Source of the DNA: Prolixibacteraceae bacterium
GTDB taxonomy: Bacteria; Bacteroidota; Bacteroidia; Bacteroidales; Prolixibacteraceae
DNA length: 64,000 nt
Assembly: GCA_023229575.1 (NCBI GenBank)
Contig: JALNYZ010000006.1
Span: 139,188-203,187 of the forward strand
Reading direction: 5' to 3'
The translations under genes and the position numbers were made by a program. Shown here one piece after another: positions 22,298 to 31,170 of the stretch. Numbering within the stretch: position 1 is the first letter of the stretch; every line of letters begins with the position of its first letter. Under the pieces are notes generated by a model. It saw nothing but the letters and a program-made list of their open reading frames with translations, did not search any database and was not told where the DNA came from.

Positions 22298-24049
22298 TTA
22301 CTCAATCTTAACCAACTTAAGGAACAATTCATCAAGCTGTGCCTGCGCAATGGGTGAAGGTGAGTCGTTCATCACATCCCTGCCTGAGTTATTTTTGGGG
22401 AAGGCAATCACATCCCTGATGGAATCGAGGCCAGCAAACATGGAGACCAAACGGTCGAAGCCGAAAGCGATTCCGGCATGTGGCGGTGCGCCAAATTTGA
22501 AGGCATTCATCAGGAAGCCAAACTGATCTTCGGCAGCTTCTTTGGTAAAGCCCAAAATTTTAAACATTTTTGCCTGTAGTGCGCTGTCAAAAATACGCAC
22601 TGATCCTCCACCAATTTCTACACCATTGATAACCAAATCATAAGCATTGGCCCTTACCTTACCAGGATTGCTGTCCAGCAAAGCTATGTCCTCCTGTTTG
22701 GGAGCGGTGAAAGGGTGGTGCATGGCAAAGAAGCGTTGCGTCTCTTCGTTCCATTCGAGTAAAGGGAAATCAACGACCCAGAGCGGTTTGAAGTTTTCTT
22801 TGTCCATCAATCCACACTGTCGCCCCATTTCCAGACGCAAAGCAGAAAGTACCGGCAGCGTTTTTTCTTTGGTTCCATAGGTAATGAGCAACAAATCCCC
22901 CTGTTTTGCTTTCAGGCGAACCGCCCATTTCTGTAAATCTCCAGATGAATAAAATTTATCTACCGAAGATTTGACGGTTCCATCGCTGTTGACCTTGGCA
23001 TAGATTAATCCGCTGCCGCCAATTTGAGACTTCTTAATATACTCGGTAAGCGAATCCAATTGTTTACGGGTATATTCACCGCAACCTTCAGCACAGATTC
23101 CACCGATGTATTCGGCCTCATCAAAGAGTTTGAACTCTTTTCCCTTAACCAAATCGGTCATTTCGTGAATCATCATTCCAAAACGAAGATCGGGCTTATC
23201 GTTGCCGTATTTTTCGAAGGCATCTGCAAAAGTCATCCTTGGAAAATCGATGATATCTATCCCTTTGAGCTCTTTGAATATATGCGTGGTAAGTCCTTCG
23301 AACATATTCAGTACATCTTCCTGGTGTACATAGGACATCTCACAGTCGATCTGTGTGAATTCAGGTTGACGGTCGGCCCTCAAATCTTCATCCCTGAAAC
23401 ATTTGACGATCTGATAATATCTGTCGAACCCGGCAACCATCAACAATTGCTTGAAGAGTTGCGGAGATTGGGGCAAAGCGTAAAACTGATTGGGATTCAT
23501 ACGCGAAGGTACCACAAAGTCCCTTGCACCCTCCGGAGTTGATTTAATGAGCACAGGAGTTTCTGTTTCTATGAAATCTTTGCCGCCCAGATAGTTGCGT
23601 ACCACATGGGCCATCTTCGCCCTCAACTCCAGATTTTTACGAACGGCCTCCCTTCGCAAATCGAGGTAACGGTATTTCATCCGAAGTTCATCCCCTCCAT
23701 CTGTATCATCCTGGATGGTAAAAGGGGGAGTAGATGCACTGTTTAATACATTCAATTCAGAAATGTGCATTTCTACCTCCCCGGTTGCCATTTTTAAGTT
23801 TTTGCTGGACCTCTCCCTGACGACTCCCCGGACCTGTACCACAAACTCACGGCCCAATCCTGAGGCTATATTTTTAACTTCTTCCGTAGATTGGTCATCC
23901 ACAACCAACTGTGTCAATCCATATCTGTCGCGAAGATCAATAAAAGTCATTCCGCCTAAATTTCGAACTCTTTGAACCCATCCGGCCAGGAGTACTTCCT
24001 GTCCGATATTTCCCATGCGGATTTCACCGCAAGTATGATTTCTGTACAT
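22298..24049 (-). CDS. aspS: Aspartyl-tRNA synthetase
   Basis: Class II synthetase charging tRNA-Asp. 583 residues, the bacterial-type length with GAD insertion domain. The N-terminal OB fold begins MYRNHTCGEIRMGNIGQEVL. Motif 2 is YYQIVKCFRDEDLRADRQPE; the QSPQLFKQLLMVAGFDRYY segment precedes it. Motif 3 is APPHAGIAFGFDRLVSMFAG near the C-terminus. The start ATG overlaps the -7 element of the divergent gene tadA. It converges with ansA. Confidence 0.97.
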   Translation of the reverse strand: MYRNHTCGEIRMGNIGQEVLLAGWVQRVRNLGGMTFIDLRDRYGLTQLVVDDQSTEEVKNIASGLGREFVVQVRGVVRERSSKNLKMATGEVEMHISELNVLNSASTPPFTIQDDTDGGDELRMKYRYLDLRREAVRKNLELRAKMAHVVRNYLGGKDFIETETPVLIKSTPEGARDFVVPSRMNPNQFYALPQSPQLFKQLLMVAGFDRYYQIVKCFRDEDLRADRQPEFTQIDCEMSYVHQEDVLNMFEGLTTHIFKELKGIDIIDFPRMTFADAFEKYGNDKPDLRFGMMIHEMTDLVKGKEFKLFDEAEYIGGICAEGCGEYTRKQLDSLTEYIKKSQIGGSGLIYAKVNSDGTVKSSVDKFYSSGDLQKWAVRLKAKQGDLLLITYGTKEKTLPVLSALRLEMGRQCGLMDKENFKPLWVVDFPLLEWNEETQRFFAMHHPFTAPKQEDIALLDSNPGKVRANAYDLVINGVEIGGGSVRIFDSALQAKMFKILGFTKEAAEDQFGFLMNAFKFGAPPHAGIAFGFDRLVSMFAGLDSIRDVIAFPKNNSGRDVMNDSPSPIAQAQLDELFLKLVKIE

Positions 24050-24052
24050 TTG
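24045..24052 (+). promoter_or_regulatory. -7 element TACATTTG of tadA
   Basis: TACATTTG lies 44 bases before the tadA ATG and overlaps the aspS start codon on the other strand. Confidence 0.4.
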
Positions 24053-24096
24053 TAAGCGATTAATTTTTTCAAGTCGCTAAATTACAAAACAAAAAG

Positions 24097-24543
24097 ATGA
24101 TTCATCCGTTCGATGACGAATATTTCATGAGAAGGGCACTGGCTGAGGCAGAACAAGCTTTTCGCGAAGGCGAGATCCCGGTAGGGGCAATCGTTGTTTG
24201 TCAGAACAAAATCATCGCCCGGGCATACAACCAGACCGAAACCCTATCCGATGTGACTGCCCATGCGGAGATGCTGGCCATTACTTCTGCAACCGGCTGG
24301 TTGGGTGGAAAATACCTTACCGGCTGCACCCTTTTCGTGACGCTGGAGCCCTGCGTGATGTGTGCCGGCGCGCTTGGCTGGACACAGATCGACAGAATTG
24401 TCTGGGGCGCTCCCGATCCAAAGAGAGGATTCCAAAGATTTGCTCCTGGATCCCTGCATCCAAAGACTGGTACTTCAGGAGGAATACTTGCCGGCGAATG
24501 TGAGGCCTTACTCAAAAAATTCTTCGGGACCAGGAGGAAATGA
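24097..24543 (+). CDS. tadA: tRNA-adenosine deaminase-type nucleoside deaminase
   Basis: A 148-residue zinc-dependent deaminase that converts A34 to inosine in tRNA-Arg(ACG). The zinc site is visible: HAEMLAI (His56, catalytic Glu58) and EPCVMCAGAL (Cys86, Cys89). The N-terminal helix EYFMRRALAEAEQAF is typical of TadA. The substrate assignment follows family membership; guanine or cytosine deaminases share the motifs but differ around the C-terminal helix. Its TGA is the first triplet of a TGATG-rich inverted repeat. Confidence 0.9.
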   Translation: MIHPFDDEYFMRRALAEAEQAFREGEIPVGAIVVCQNKIIARAYNQTETLSDVTAHAEMLAITSATGWLGGKYLTGCTLFVTLEPCVMCAGALGWTQIDRIVWGAPDPKRGFQRFAPGSLHPKTGTSGGILAGECEALLKKFFGTRRK

Positions 24544-24633
24544 TTTGGTGATGGATTGATGTAATGATGTGATGATTAGGCGATGTGAAGATATAATCAG
24601 CACATCAGCTAATCAACCAATCAACACATCAAT
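24541..24633. repeat. Inverted TGATG-rich arms behind tadA, no gene inside
   Basis: The left arm has GATTGATGTAATGATGTGAT. The right arm has the inverse type ATCAACCAATCAACACATCA. They are separated by only a short loop (about 24590-24600). Placement directly at a stop codon parallels the S23 cassettes. The following bases to 24887 show no gene or promoter I can identify. Confidence 0.65.
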
Positions 24634-24887
24634 TATTTTCCCTCTTTTTCTTCTTTTTCTCCTAAAAATTGTGTAACTTGTATAAACAATCAGATTGGTT
24701 CGACAGGTATGCTTCTTTTGCTTCAATCCGATAGAATTACCTTCCAACCCGACCTTACACATCAAAATGATGTTGGAAGCAACCACCTGATCTGAACTGA
24801 ATCTCCTCCAAAACTTGCCATAGATTTTGGCTGCCAAGACAAACTGTTTCCGGCAGCAGGAAATCCCGTGCCTAAAATTTTGCTGCC

Positions 24888-26081
24888 ATGTTTCGATTCG
24901 TTGCAATAAGCCATATCGTTCTCCTTCTACTGGAATCTGCCACAGGAATAGGGATCAGTGGTGCTAATGTATCAAAACACAACAATGAGCCGACATTGCC
25001 TTTAATGGAATCCGTACTGATTATTAAAGTTCAACCAGTCAATCAGGCCGATTGCAAAGGCAACAAAGCTACATTCACAATTGTGGCAGAAGGTGGAACC
25101 GGCCCAATTCATTACCAATGGAAGAGAAAAAGACCGCAGGACGCAGGATTTAGCACCTTCGGGGCAAAAGATTCGACGAAACTCGCAGTTTATAATATTG
25201 GTTCAGCAACTGATTCTCCCGATGGGACCTTATACCAGGTAACTGTTTCAGATCAAATCAATCAGGTACCATCCGAGATGGCAACACTTACCGTGAACCA
25301 GATTACAGGAATTTCCCCTATCGGAGTTGCAACCTATACCCTAAACCAGGGAGAGAACCTGTGGTTAAAAGTTCTCACATCGGGAAATTTGCCGCTGGCA
25401 TATCAATGGATCAAAAAATTTGGATCGAATGACTGGAGAAATCTTTCGGACAATGCAACCCTGTCCGGAAGTCAGGGAGAACAGTTGAACTTCAACAAAA
25501 TTGCGGTTGCGGATTCAGGAACCTACAAAATCAGGGTATCATTTCCCACAATAAATGGTAACCAATGCACGGAAACCTCAACCATTTCAAGGCGGATATA
25601 CGTAACTCCGGTCAGAGATACCATACCGCCCTGCTTCATTAACCTGGTTCCCCAAAACGTTACCCTTTGCCAGAAGGACCTGGAACTGGCCGTATGGAAT
25701 GACTCCCTCGCCGACATCGTACCACACCGGATTGACTATTGCCGGTTTCCCTGTCAGAGTCCAGTGTTTGAGCTCTCATCCGAACATTTTTCAGACAATT
25801 TGACGCCAAATGCCAACCTCGTTCTCCATTGGGGAATTTTTGCCATGACGGATCCTCAGACTCCCCTGCTGGATGACGCTGGAACCAGGCTGGAAGATAT
25901 TGTTGGGCCAATCGCCCTTCACCATGAAAACATTGACATCGGGTACAATCCAAAGGGAGAAGCATCCTGTCAGGTGATTTATTGGCTTGAGGACGAGTCA
26001 GGAAATCTTACCCCTGAGCCACAAAGGTATAAGATGTATGTTACCATAGCCAGGCGACCTGAAATAGTTAGTGATTTTTAA
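24888..26081 (+). CDS. Secreted Ig-like repeat protein, first gene of triad A
   Basis: 397 residues, with an N-terminal hydrophobic stretch (VLLLLESATGIGISG) as signal peptide. Two immunoglobulin-like domains follow: about residues 45-140 (FTIVAEGGTGPIHYQWKRK) and about 145-240 (LKVLTSGNLPLAYQWIKK, DSGTYKIRVSF). The last 140 residues form a module (FSDNLTPNANLVLHWGIF, QVIYWLEDESGN, IARRP) that recurs at the end of the large HYR protein of triad B. No T9SS sorting domain of type A or B is seen at the C-terminus. Its role is not known; surface or matrix protein is inferred. A2 and A3 follow on the same strand. Confidence 0.75.
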   Translation: MFRFVAISHIVLLLLESATGIGISGANVSKHNNEPTLPLMESVLIIKVQPVNQADCKGNKATFTIVAEGGTGPIHYQWKRKRPQDAGFSTFGAKDSTKLAVYNIGSATDSPDGTLYQVTVSDQINQVPSEMATLTVNQITGISPIGVATYTLNQGENLWLKVLTSGNLPLAYQWIKKFGSNDWRNLSDNATLSGSQGEQLNFNKIAVADSGTYKIRVSFPTINGNQCTETSTISRRIYVTPVRDTIPPCFINLVPQNVTLCQKDLELAVWNDSLADIVPHRIDYCRFPCQSPVFELSSEHFSDNLTPNANLVLHWGIFAMTDPQTPLLDDAGTRLEDIVGPIALHHENIDIGYNPKGEASCQVIYWLEDESGNLTPEPQRYKMYVTIARRPEIVSDF

Positions 26082-26159
26082 ATATACCTGGATAACCTGA
26101 CAGACAATATTCAATGCATTGATATACAATAAATTTCCATAAATATTAATTTTTAAAAT

Positions 26160-27239
26160 ATGAAAAAACCAGATCCGTTTTTTGGATTCATCTTAAGAAG
26201 ATTGAACCTAATCGTTTTAATACTGCTAGTTCTCTTGATAGGATTAAATCTGATCATGCACGCTCAGACTATTCCCCGTCTTCCCGCTTGTACCGACACC
26301 CCACTGCATCCGATAGCGGGAAAAGTCTACAACTATTCGGTAACTATTCCGGCACCTTATACCACCCCTCAGAGTTTCGACTGGTATGTCACGGACAATC
26401 CCGGATTTATTGCCGGATCGGTGCTGATTGCGACAGGCATCATTCCCAATTCCAAAGAATTTATCGATGCCGGAGCAGGTTACCACGATACCTCAACCGG
26501 AACCAATTCCATTTCGATTAAATGGACCGGAAAAGCAGCTTTGAACGCAAAAACAAAACCCTATTTTCTGGTCATACACTACAAAGGCACAAATGGAACT
26601 GCTTGTGAAGCAATGAATTTAAGGGCTTACAAAATAGAACCATACAATGCATTTACTTTGGATCTGACCAATGTTAATGGTTCAACCGATCTTGGTTTGA
26701 ATGGATCGAATCTGGCAGTTGAGCACCGGATGTGTGCAAAAGATATCGCTTCAGTAAATTTTGACGGTACGAAAATGATTTACGATTATGGAGTCAATGA
26801 ACTGATTTTTAAGATTGTCGCCACCAATTTTTCAGGAGGCTGGAAGCCTTTTGTAAAAATATCCGGACTGGCCGCCACACAAACCATCGGATCAATCGAG
26901 TGGTCTGAGACAACCTCATTTACCGGAACCAATCTTTTTAGCAATAGTTCAGATGTATGGTCACCTTCAAACAAAGTTCCGGCCCCTGCAAATAACTCAA
27001 CTGAAGGAGGGGTAGCTGTTTATCTTAAAGTTTCGATCAAAAACAACGATTATGAAGGAACGACTGATACGCCAGTTACCTTGTCCCTTAACGGAACAAC
27101 GGATGATGGCGATGAGGATGTTCACTATGCAGATTGTCTGGCAGATGGCTTTACCAACGATGTGGCCAACCAGATCATACTGGCGCGACCGGCCATCACC
27201 AGCAATACAGGCACGCCTATCCAGTCCTTTCTTCCATAA
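26160..27239 (+). CDS. Secreted 359-residue protein, second gene of triad A
   Basis: It has a long N-terminal hydrophobic segment (LIVLILLVLLIGLNLIM) ending at HAQT, read as a signal peptide. It shares with the 352-residue protein of triad B the opening DTPLHPIAGKVYNYSV, the central motif MIYDYGVNELIFKIVATNFS, the acidic NDYEGTTDTPVTLSL segment and a C-terminal proline ending (SFLP). No known domain is recognised, and it appears to be all-beta. Residues 60-130 resemble a PKD-like fold. Conservation of size and order in both triads suggests it works with the flanking cargo proteins. Confidence 0.75.
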   Translation: MKKPDPFFGFILRRLNLIVLILLVLLIGLNLIMHAQTIPRLPACTDTPLHPIAGKVYNYSVTIPAPYTTPQSFDWYVTDNPGFIAGSVLIATGIIPNSKEFIDAGAGYHDTSTGTNSISIKWTGKAALNAKTKPYFLVIHYKGTNGTACEAMNLRAYKIEPYNAFTLDLTNVNGSTDLGLNGSNLAVEHRMCAKDIASVNFDGTKMIYDYGVNELIFKIVATNFSGGWKPFVKISGLAATQTIGSIEWSETTSFTGTNLFSNSSDVWSPSNKVPAPANNSTEGGVAVYLKVSIKNNDYEGTTDTPVTLSLNGTTDDGDEDVHYADCLADGFTNDVANQIILARPAITSNTGTPIQSFLP

Positions 27240-27305
27240 GTTATAGGTTGCGCTTATAATTTTGGTTTCCTGAGAAATACTTTACTCAAAGAGATTAACC
27301 ATTGG

Positions 27306-28211
27306 ATGCTAAAATTCGACCTGTTGAAATGTATTGGTTTGGCAATAATACCATTCCTTTCATTTGAGGAAACCCTATTTTCCCAGATAACCTATCGTTG
27401 TGTTGTTGGGGAATCCAGTCAATTCAGTATCACTGCCCAACCAGGTATTTCCTATTGCTGGAGCGTGACGGAAACTATCGGACTTTTGAAAGGAGAAGAG
27501 ACAGACAAGGTGACCTATCTTTCCATGAAGTGCAAATCCTCAGTCAATATAAAATGGGAAAAGTCCGGTACATTCTTTATTCAGGTAACCGGGTTTAACC
27601 AAAATGGCTGTTCAAACATCAAAATAATTCAGGTTAAAATATTTGACAATCATGTCCCTTTGGCGAATGACGATTATGTTTCAACAAATTGGATAAATAG
27701 CATAAGCATTGATTTGCTGAGAAATGATCATGATATTAAAGGCGACATAGACCCGTCAAGTTTGAAAATTTTGTCAAGACCCGAATTGGGGAACGTAATT
27801 CCAGGTAATGCAGGGATAATTACCTATGTACCTCTCAAAAATCGGGCAGGTTCTGACCGGTTTTATTATCAGATAAGTGATTCCTGTTCGCAGCGCGATA
27901 CTGCCATGGTAACAATTAATATAATTGACCCGCCGCTTTATCTGCCACATGGAATTTCCCCAAACGGCGACGGACACAACGACAGATTTATCATTGGTGG
28001 ATTGAAGTCCTACCCAAAATCCTCCCTAACCATTTTCAGCAGGGATGGATTAATAATTTACAAAAATGATGACTATCAAAACGACTGGGACGGTGTCCAA
28101 TACAGGAAAAACGGGAATAACTACCCTCTTCCTTACGGTTCATACTACTATCTTCTTCATCTAGGGGGCACAAATCATATCATTAAAGGGTTTTTCTACC
28201 TGTCAGAATAA
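27306..28211 (+). CDS. T9SS type-B cargo protein with gliding-motility C-terminal domain (triad A)
   Basis: 301 residues. After a signal peptide there is a PKD/Ig-like region with CWSVTETIG, then a cadherin-like NDY/NDHDIKGDIDPSSLKIL domain (about 120-205). The last 85 residues form a gliding-motility-associated C-terminal domain (CHU_C/type B): LPHGISPNGDGHNDRFII, then LTIFSRDGLIIYK and YYLLHLGGTNHIIKGFFYL. Such domains direct export through the type IX system and surface attachment with SprF-like partners. None is nearby, but sprA lies 28 kb to the right. A -7 element (TAATTTTG, 27257-27264) may give a separate promoter. It converges on the triad-B homologue eight bases away. Confidence 0.88.
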   Translation: MLKFDLLKCIGLAIIPFLSFEETLFSQITYRCVVGESSQFSITAQPGISYCWSVTETIGLLKGEETDKVTYLSMKCKSSVNIKWEKSGTFFIQVTGFNQNGCSNIKIIQVKIFDNHVPLANDDYVSTNWINSISIDLLRNDHDIKGDIDPSSLKILSRPELGNVIPGNAGIITYVPLKNRAGSDRFYYQISDSCSQRDTAMVTINIIDPPLYLPHGISPNGDGHNDRFIIGGLKSYPKSSLTIFSRDGLIIYKNDDYQNDWDGVQYRKNGNNYPLPYGSYYYLLHLGGTNHIIKGFFYLSE

Positions 28212-28219
28212 TTAACCGG

Positions 28220-29650
28220 TTAATGCATCAGATAGACAAATCCTTTGAGATATCGGTTGGTACCACCCAGGTGAAGAACATAATAATAGGTTCCTGTTGG
28301 CAGCAAAGTTTCATCCGGAAGCGAAGAATTCAGCGCACGACCAGACCAATCATTCATATAGTCCATTGATTTATATATCAATAGCCCTGAACGGGTATAA
28401 ATCATCAGGCTCGAATTTTTGTAATCTTCTATTCCCCGAATGACAAAATATTCGTTGTGTCCATCTCCGTTCGGTGAGATCGCCTCCGGAATCCAAACGG
28501 GACCGTCGAATATGTCGATAGTTACCCTTGCAGTATCGCAAATACCGACTGTATCACAAATCTGATAAATAAATTGGTCAACCAAAGCCTTTCTGGTATT
28601 TGGTGAATAAACAATTGTGCCATCTCCGTTAATCAGCGTGGAACCATAACTTGGTTTCTTAACGATTGACAGAGTCCTCTTGTCGATGTCTTTTCTTGAA
28701 TCATAGTCATTGTTAAGAACATGAATGTGAATTGAATCAACCCATGATGTCCTGACATAATCCGCATTTGCGATAAGGTCATTTGTTTCGAACGGATATT
28801 GGAACATTTTCACTGATTTGCACCCGAAAAGATCGGTAACCTCCAACGAGTAAAATCCGGCGCCCCTGATCAATACCTGTGGTTTGTCTGTTGCCCCTAT
28901 TATTTCCCCTTTCGTAGATGCCCAATGGTATTTCAATCCCAGTCCGGTTGAAGCCTTGCCGTCAATCATCATCGAACCATCCTTATTTGGAGTGTCAGGA
29001 TAGATGATACCAACACTTGGTGGTGAACCAAATTTAACTGCAACGGTATCTCTTGCTGACAAGCCAAATTTGTTGGTTACAGTGAGCACGATCCGGATGC
29101 TAAATGGCAATGGCCCGGAATAGGTTGGTGAAATTGACAGGTTACTCTTAATCCTGTTGTTTGGCGAAAGAACTCCGCCCGGATCAATCATATCCCAGCG
29201 ATAGGAAAGTCCATCACCTTTGGATTTGGATGCGTCCAGCATATAAGTACTGCAAATACCCAGTACAGTATCGTTGCCTGCAACAGCATAGATTGGCGGA
29301 GAGGTAACCTTTACATAGCCTACTTTCATGTTTTTACAACCACCGGCACCAAATACCGTAATGCTATAGAAAAAGTCTCCCTCCTTTTTCCATAGAACCG
29401 GCAAAACTGCCTGAGTGCTGCCAATATCGTACTCAACTTCCGTTGAATTGGCAAGATCAGCCGCTTGCAATGTTGACTTATTGTAAATCCGCCAGGCATA
29501 TGTTTCACCTGTGTGCTGAACCACTGCAAGACTCTTTTGTTGACCTTCAATTACGACAATACCGGTCTGCGCCACGGAATTAACCGCAACAAACTGTGCA
29601 GGCAGCATTGCAAGCACTAAAAGTCTAAACATGGCGAAATACTTCATCAA
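28220..29650 (-). CDS. T9SS type-B cargo protein with gliding-motility C-terminal domain (triad B)
   Basis: 476 residues, homologue of the 301-residue protein of triad A with two additional PKD-like domains. Order: signal peptide (to about residue 28), an Ig/PKD-like domain with YAWRIYNKST, a PKD domain with YMLDASKSKGDGLSYRWDM, a third domain (GKASTGLGLKYHWASTKG), a cadherin-like domain (NDYDSRKDIDKRTLSIV) and a type-B sorting domain starting IPEAISPNGDGHNEYFVIRG and ending YYVLHLGGTNRYLKGFVYL. Expected to be exported by the type IX system. It is the last gene of the minus-strand triad B, about 460 bases after the middle gene. Confidence 0.88.
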   Translation of the reverse strand: MMKYFAMFRLLVLAMLPAQFVAVNSVAQTGIVVIEGQQKSLAVVQHTGETYAWRIYNKSTLQAADLANSTEVEYDIGSTQAVLPVLWKKEGDFFYSITVFGAGGCKNMKVGYVKVTSPPIYAVAGNDTVLGICSTYMLDASKSKGDGLSYRWDMIDPGGVLSPNNRIKSNLSISPTYSGPLPFSIRIVLTVTNKFGLSARDTVAVKFGSPPSVGIIYPDTPNKDGSMMIDGKASTGLGLKYHWASTKGEIIGATDKPQVLIRGAGFYSLEVTDLFGCKSVKMFQYPFETNDLIANADYVRTSWVDSIHIHVLNNDYDSRKDIDKRTLSIVKKPSYGSTLINGDGTIVYSPNTRKALVDQFIYQICDTVGICDTARVTIDIFDGPVWIPEAISPNGDGHNEYFVIRGIEDYKNSSLMIYTRSGLLIYKSMDYMNDWSGRALNSSLPDETLLPTGTYYYVLHLGGTNRYLKGFVYLMH

Positions 29651-30111
29651 CTATGCATATATAGCATTGATTATGAATTTATTAAAATAGACTTCATTCA
29701 AGTTATGTCTCCATCAAAGGCAATATTATCCACCTTCAGGAGTTGATTATATGTTGTTTTTTCCCTACATAATATTTTAGTTTAGATTTGACATGCCTCC
29801 ATAATAAACACGCACCATAAGTGCCCGGAAACATCGGGATCTATGGTAATGATAATGACCTGATTTCAGATCTATGATCATTTGAATTAAAAGTGTTATT
29901 TCCTATTTGTCCCTATAAACAAACCAGAACCTGACTGGGGATTTTTCAAGAAAAACTCCACTATCTGCCGGTAAAATTGGTATCATTACATATTTTCCGA
30001 ACGGGTAACAGTACGACCCTCGTATCGTAATGGATACAACGGAGTACAGGTTCCCCATACTTCAAAATCAAGAAGTAGATAATCATCCGGGGCTATGTGT
30101 GGAATGAAATG
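29651..30111. other. Gap within triad B
   Basis: 461 bases with no plausible gene on either strand and no TAnnTTTG match. Short minus-strand reading WGTCTPLYPLRYEGRTVTR has no recognised homology. No repeat family of the window is present. Confidence 0.5.
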
Positions 30112-31170
30112 CTAGGGCAATGTCTGAACTACGAAGGCTCCGGTTGCAGGAACGCTGGTTACAGTAGGACGCATATTCAAAGTTTGGGTAGCGATATCTT
30201 CGTAGGTAGATGCCGGAGCAGCACAAGTTGCATTGTCGATATCCGGTTCAGCTGAATCATTTACTGCTTCTACAGCCAGTGCAATGGCGTCATCTGTCAA
30301 ACCTTCGTAAAGACCATTGGTAATAGTTACCCTTACATAAATTGAAACACCCACGGTAGTATTGGAAACATTGGTATTAACGACCTGTCCGGCGAAGCTT
30401 AACGGAGTACCAGTTGTTGCGTTCTGCGCGGCGCCAAGAGCGGTTAAGCCTGAAGCAAAAGTCTTGTCGACTGTCCATTCAACCAAGGCTGATTGTCCCG
30501 TTTTCAAACCCGATAGTTTAAATGAAGGGGTGAAAGCTTTCGTAAAGTTGGCTGCAACTACTTCGAAATACATTTTGTTCACACCATAATCATAGACCAT
30601 GTTTGGTGATACAAATTTTGCAGATGCGATATCGGCATAACACTGGGTATCGGTTGCACCGTAAGCCAATGGTGATTTATCGCCGTTTTTAAGGTTCAAA
30701 ATGTCTACCGTAAAAGCATTTTTCGGTAAGATTTGATAGACTTTCATGTTGTTGGAACAGGTTGGGCCTTTGTACTCCAAAACCATGAACAATGGATTTG
30801 TTGTGGCGTCAACTCCTTTTAAACCCGCTGAGGACCATGTAACATTTGTTGCATTGGGCGAAGTGGCGCCTGATCCCAAGGTACGATAGTTGGTCGCTCC
30901 CGACATAATCGTAGTTCCATCTGCGAGAATCTCCGTTGCTGACCTTACGCCTGCCGTCACGAAAGTGGTCGATTTGGTGGCATACCAATAGGTTGAACCT
31001 CCTGCTGGATTTAGAACGGCAGAATAGTCGTAGGGTTTTCCCGCGATTGGGTGCAAAGGATCATTCACACAGGAAACTGGTTGTGGGGCAGATCCGGTAA
31101 CAGCAGTTTGACCGAAAGCAGAAGTGGCAACCATCCCAGTTACCAAAATCAAAAGAATCAATTGTTTCAT
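30112..31170 (-). CDS. Secreted 352-residue protein, second gene of triad B
   Basis: A signal peptide (LILLILVTGMVATSAFGQ) is followed by a beta-rich protein homologous along its length to the 359-residue protein of triad A: NDPLHPIAGKPYDYSA, NMVYDYGVNKMYFEVVAANF, NGLYEGLTDDAIALAV and a C-terminus ending VVQTLP. Function unknown. The ATG overlaps the TGA of the preceding 1.8-kDa-residue adhesin gene (ATGA), so the two are translationally coupled. This coupling supports a common assembly. Confidence 0.78.
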   Translation of the reverse strand: MKQLILLILVTGMVATSAFGQTAVTGSAPQPVSCVNDPLHPIAGKPYDYSAVLNPAGGSTYWYATKSTTFVTAGVRSATEILADGTTIMSGATNYRTLGSGATSPNATNVTWSSAGLKGVDATTNPLFMVLEYKGPTCSNNMKVYQILPKNAFTVDILNLKNGDKSPLAYGATDTQCYADIASAKFVSPNMVYDYGVNKMYFEVVAANFTKAFTPSFKLSGLKTGQSALVEWTVDKTFASGLTALGAAQNATTGTPLSFAGQVVNTNVSNTTVGVSIYVRVTITNGLYEGLTDDAIALAVEAVNDSAEPDIDNATCAAPASTYEDIATQTLNMRPTVTSVPATGAFVVQTLP

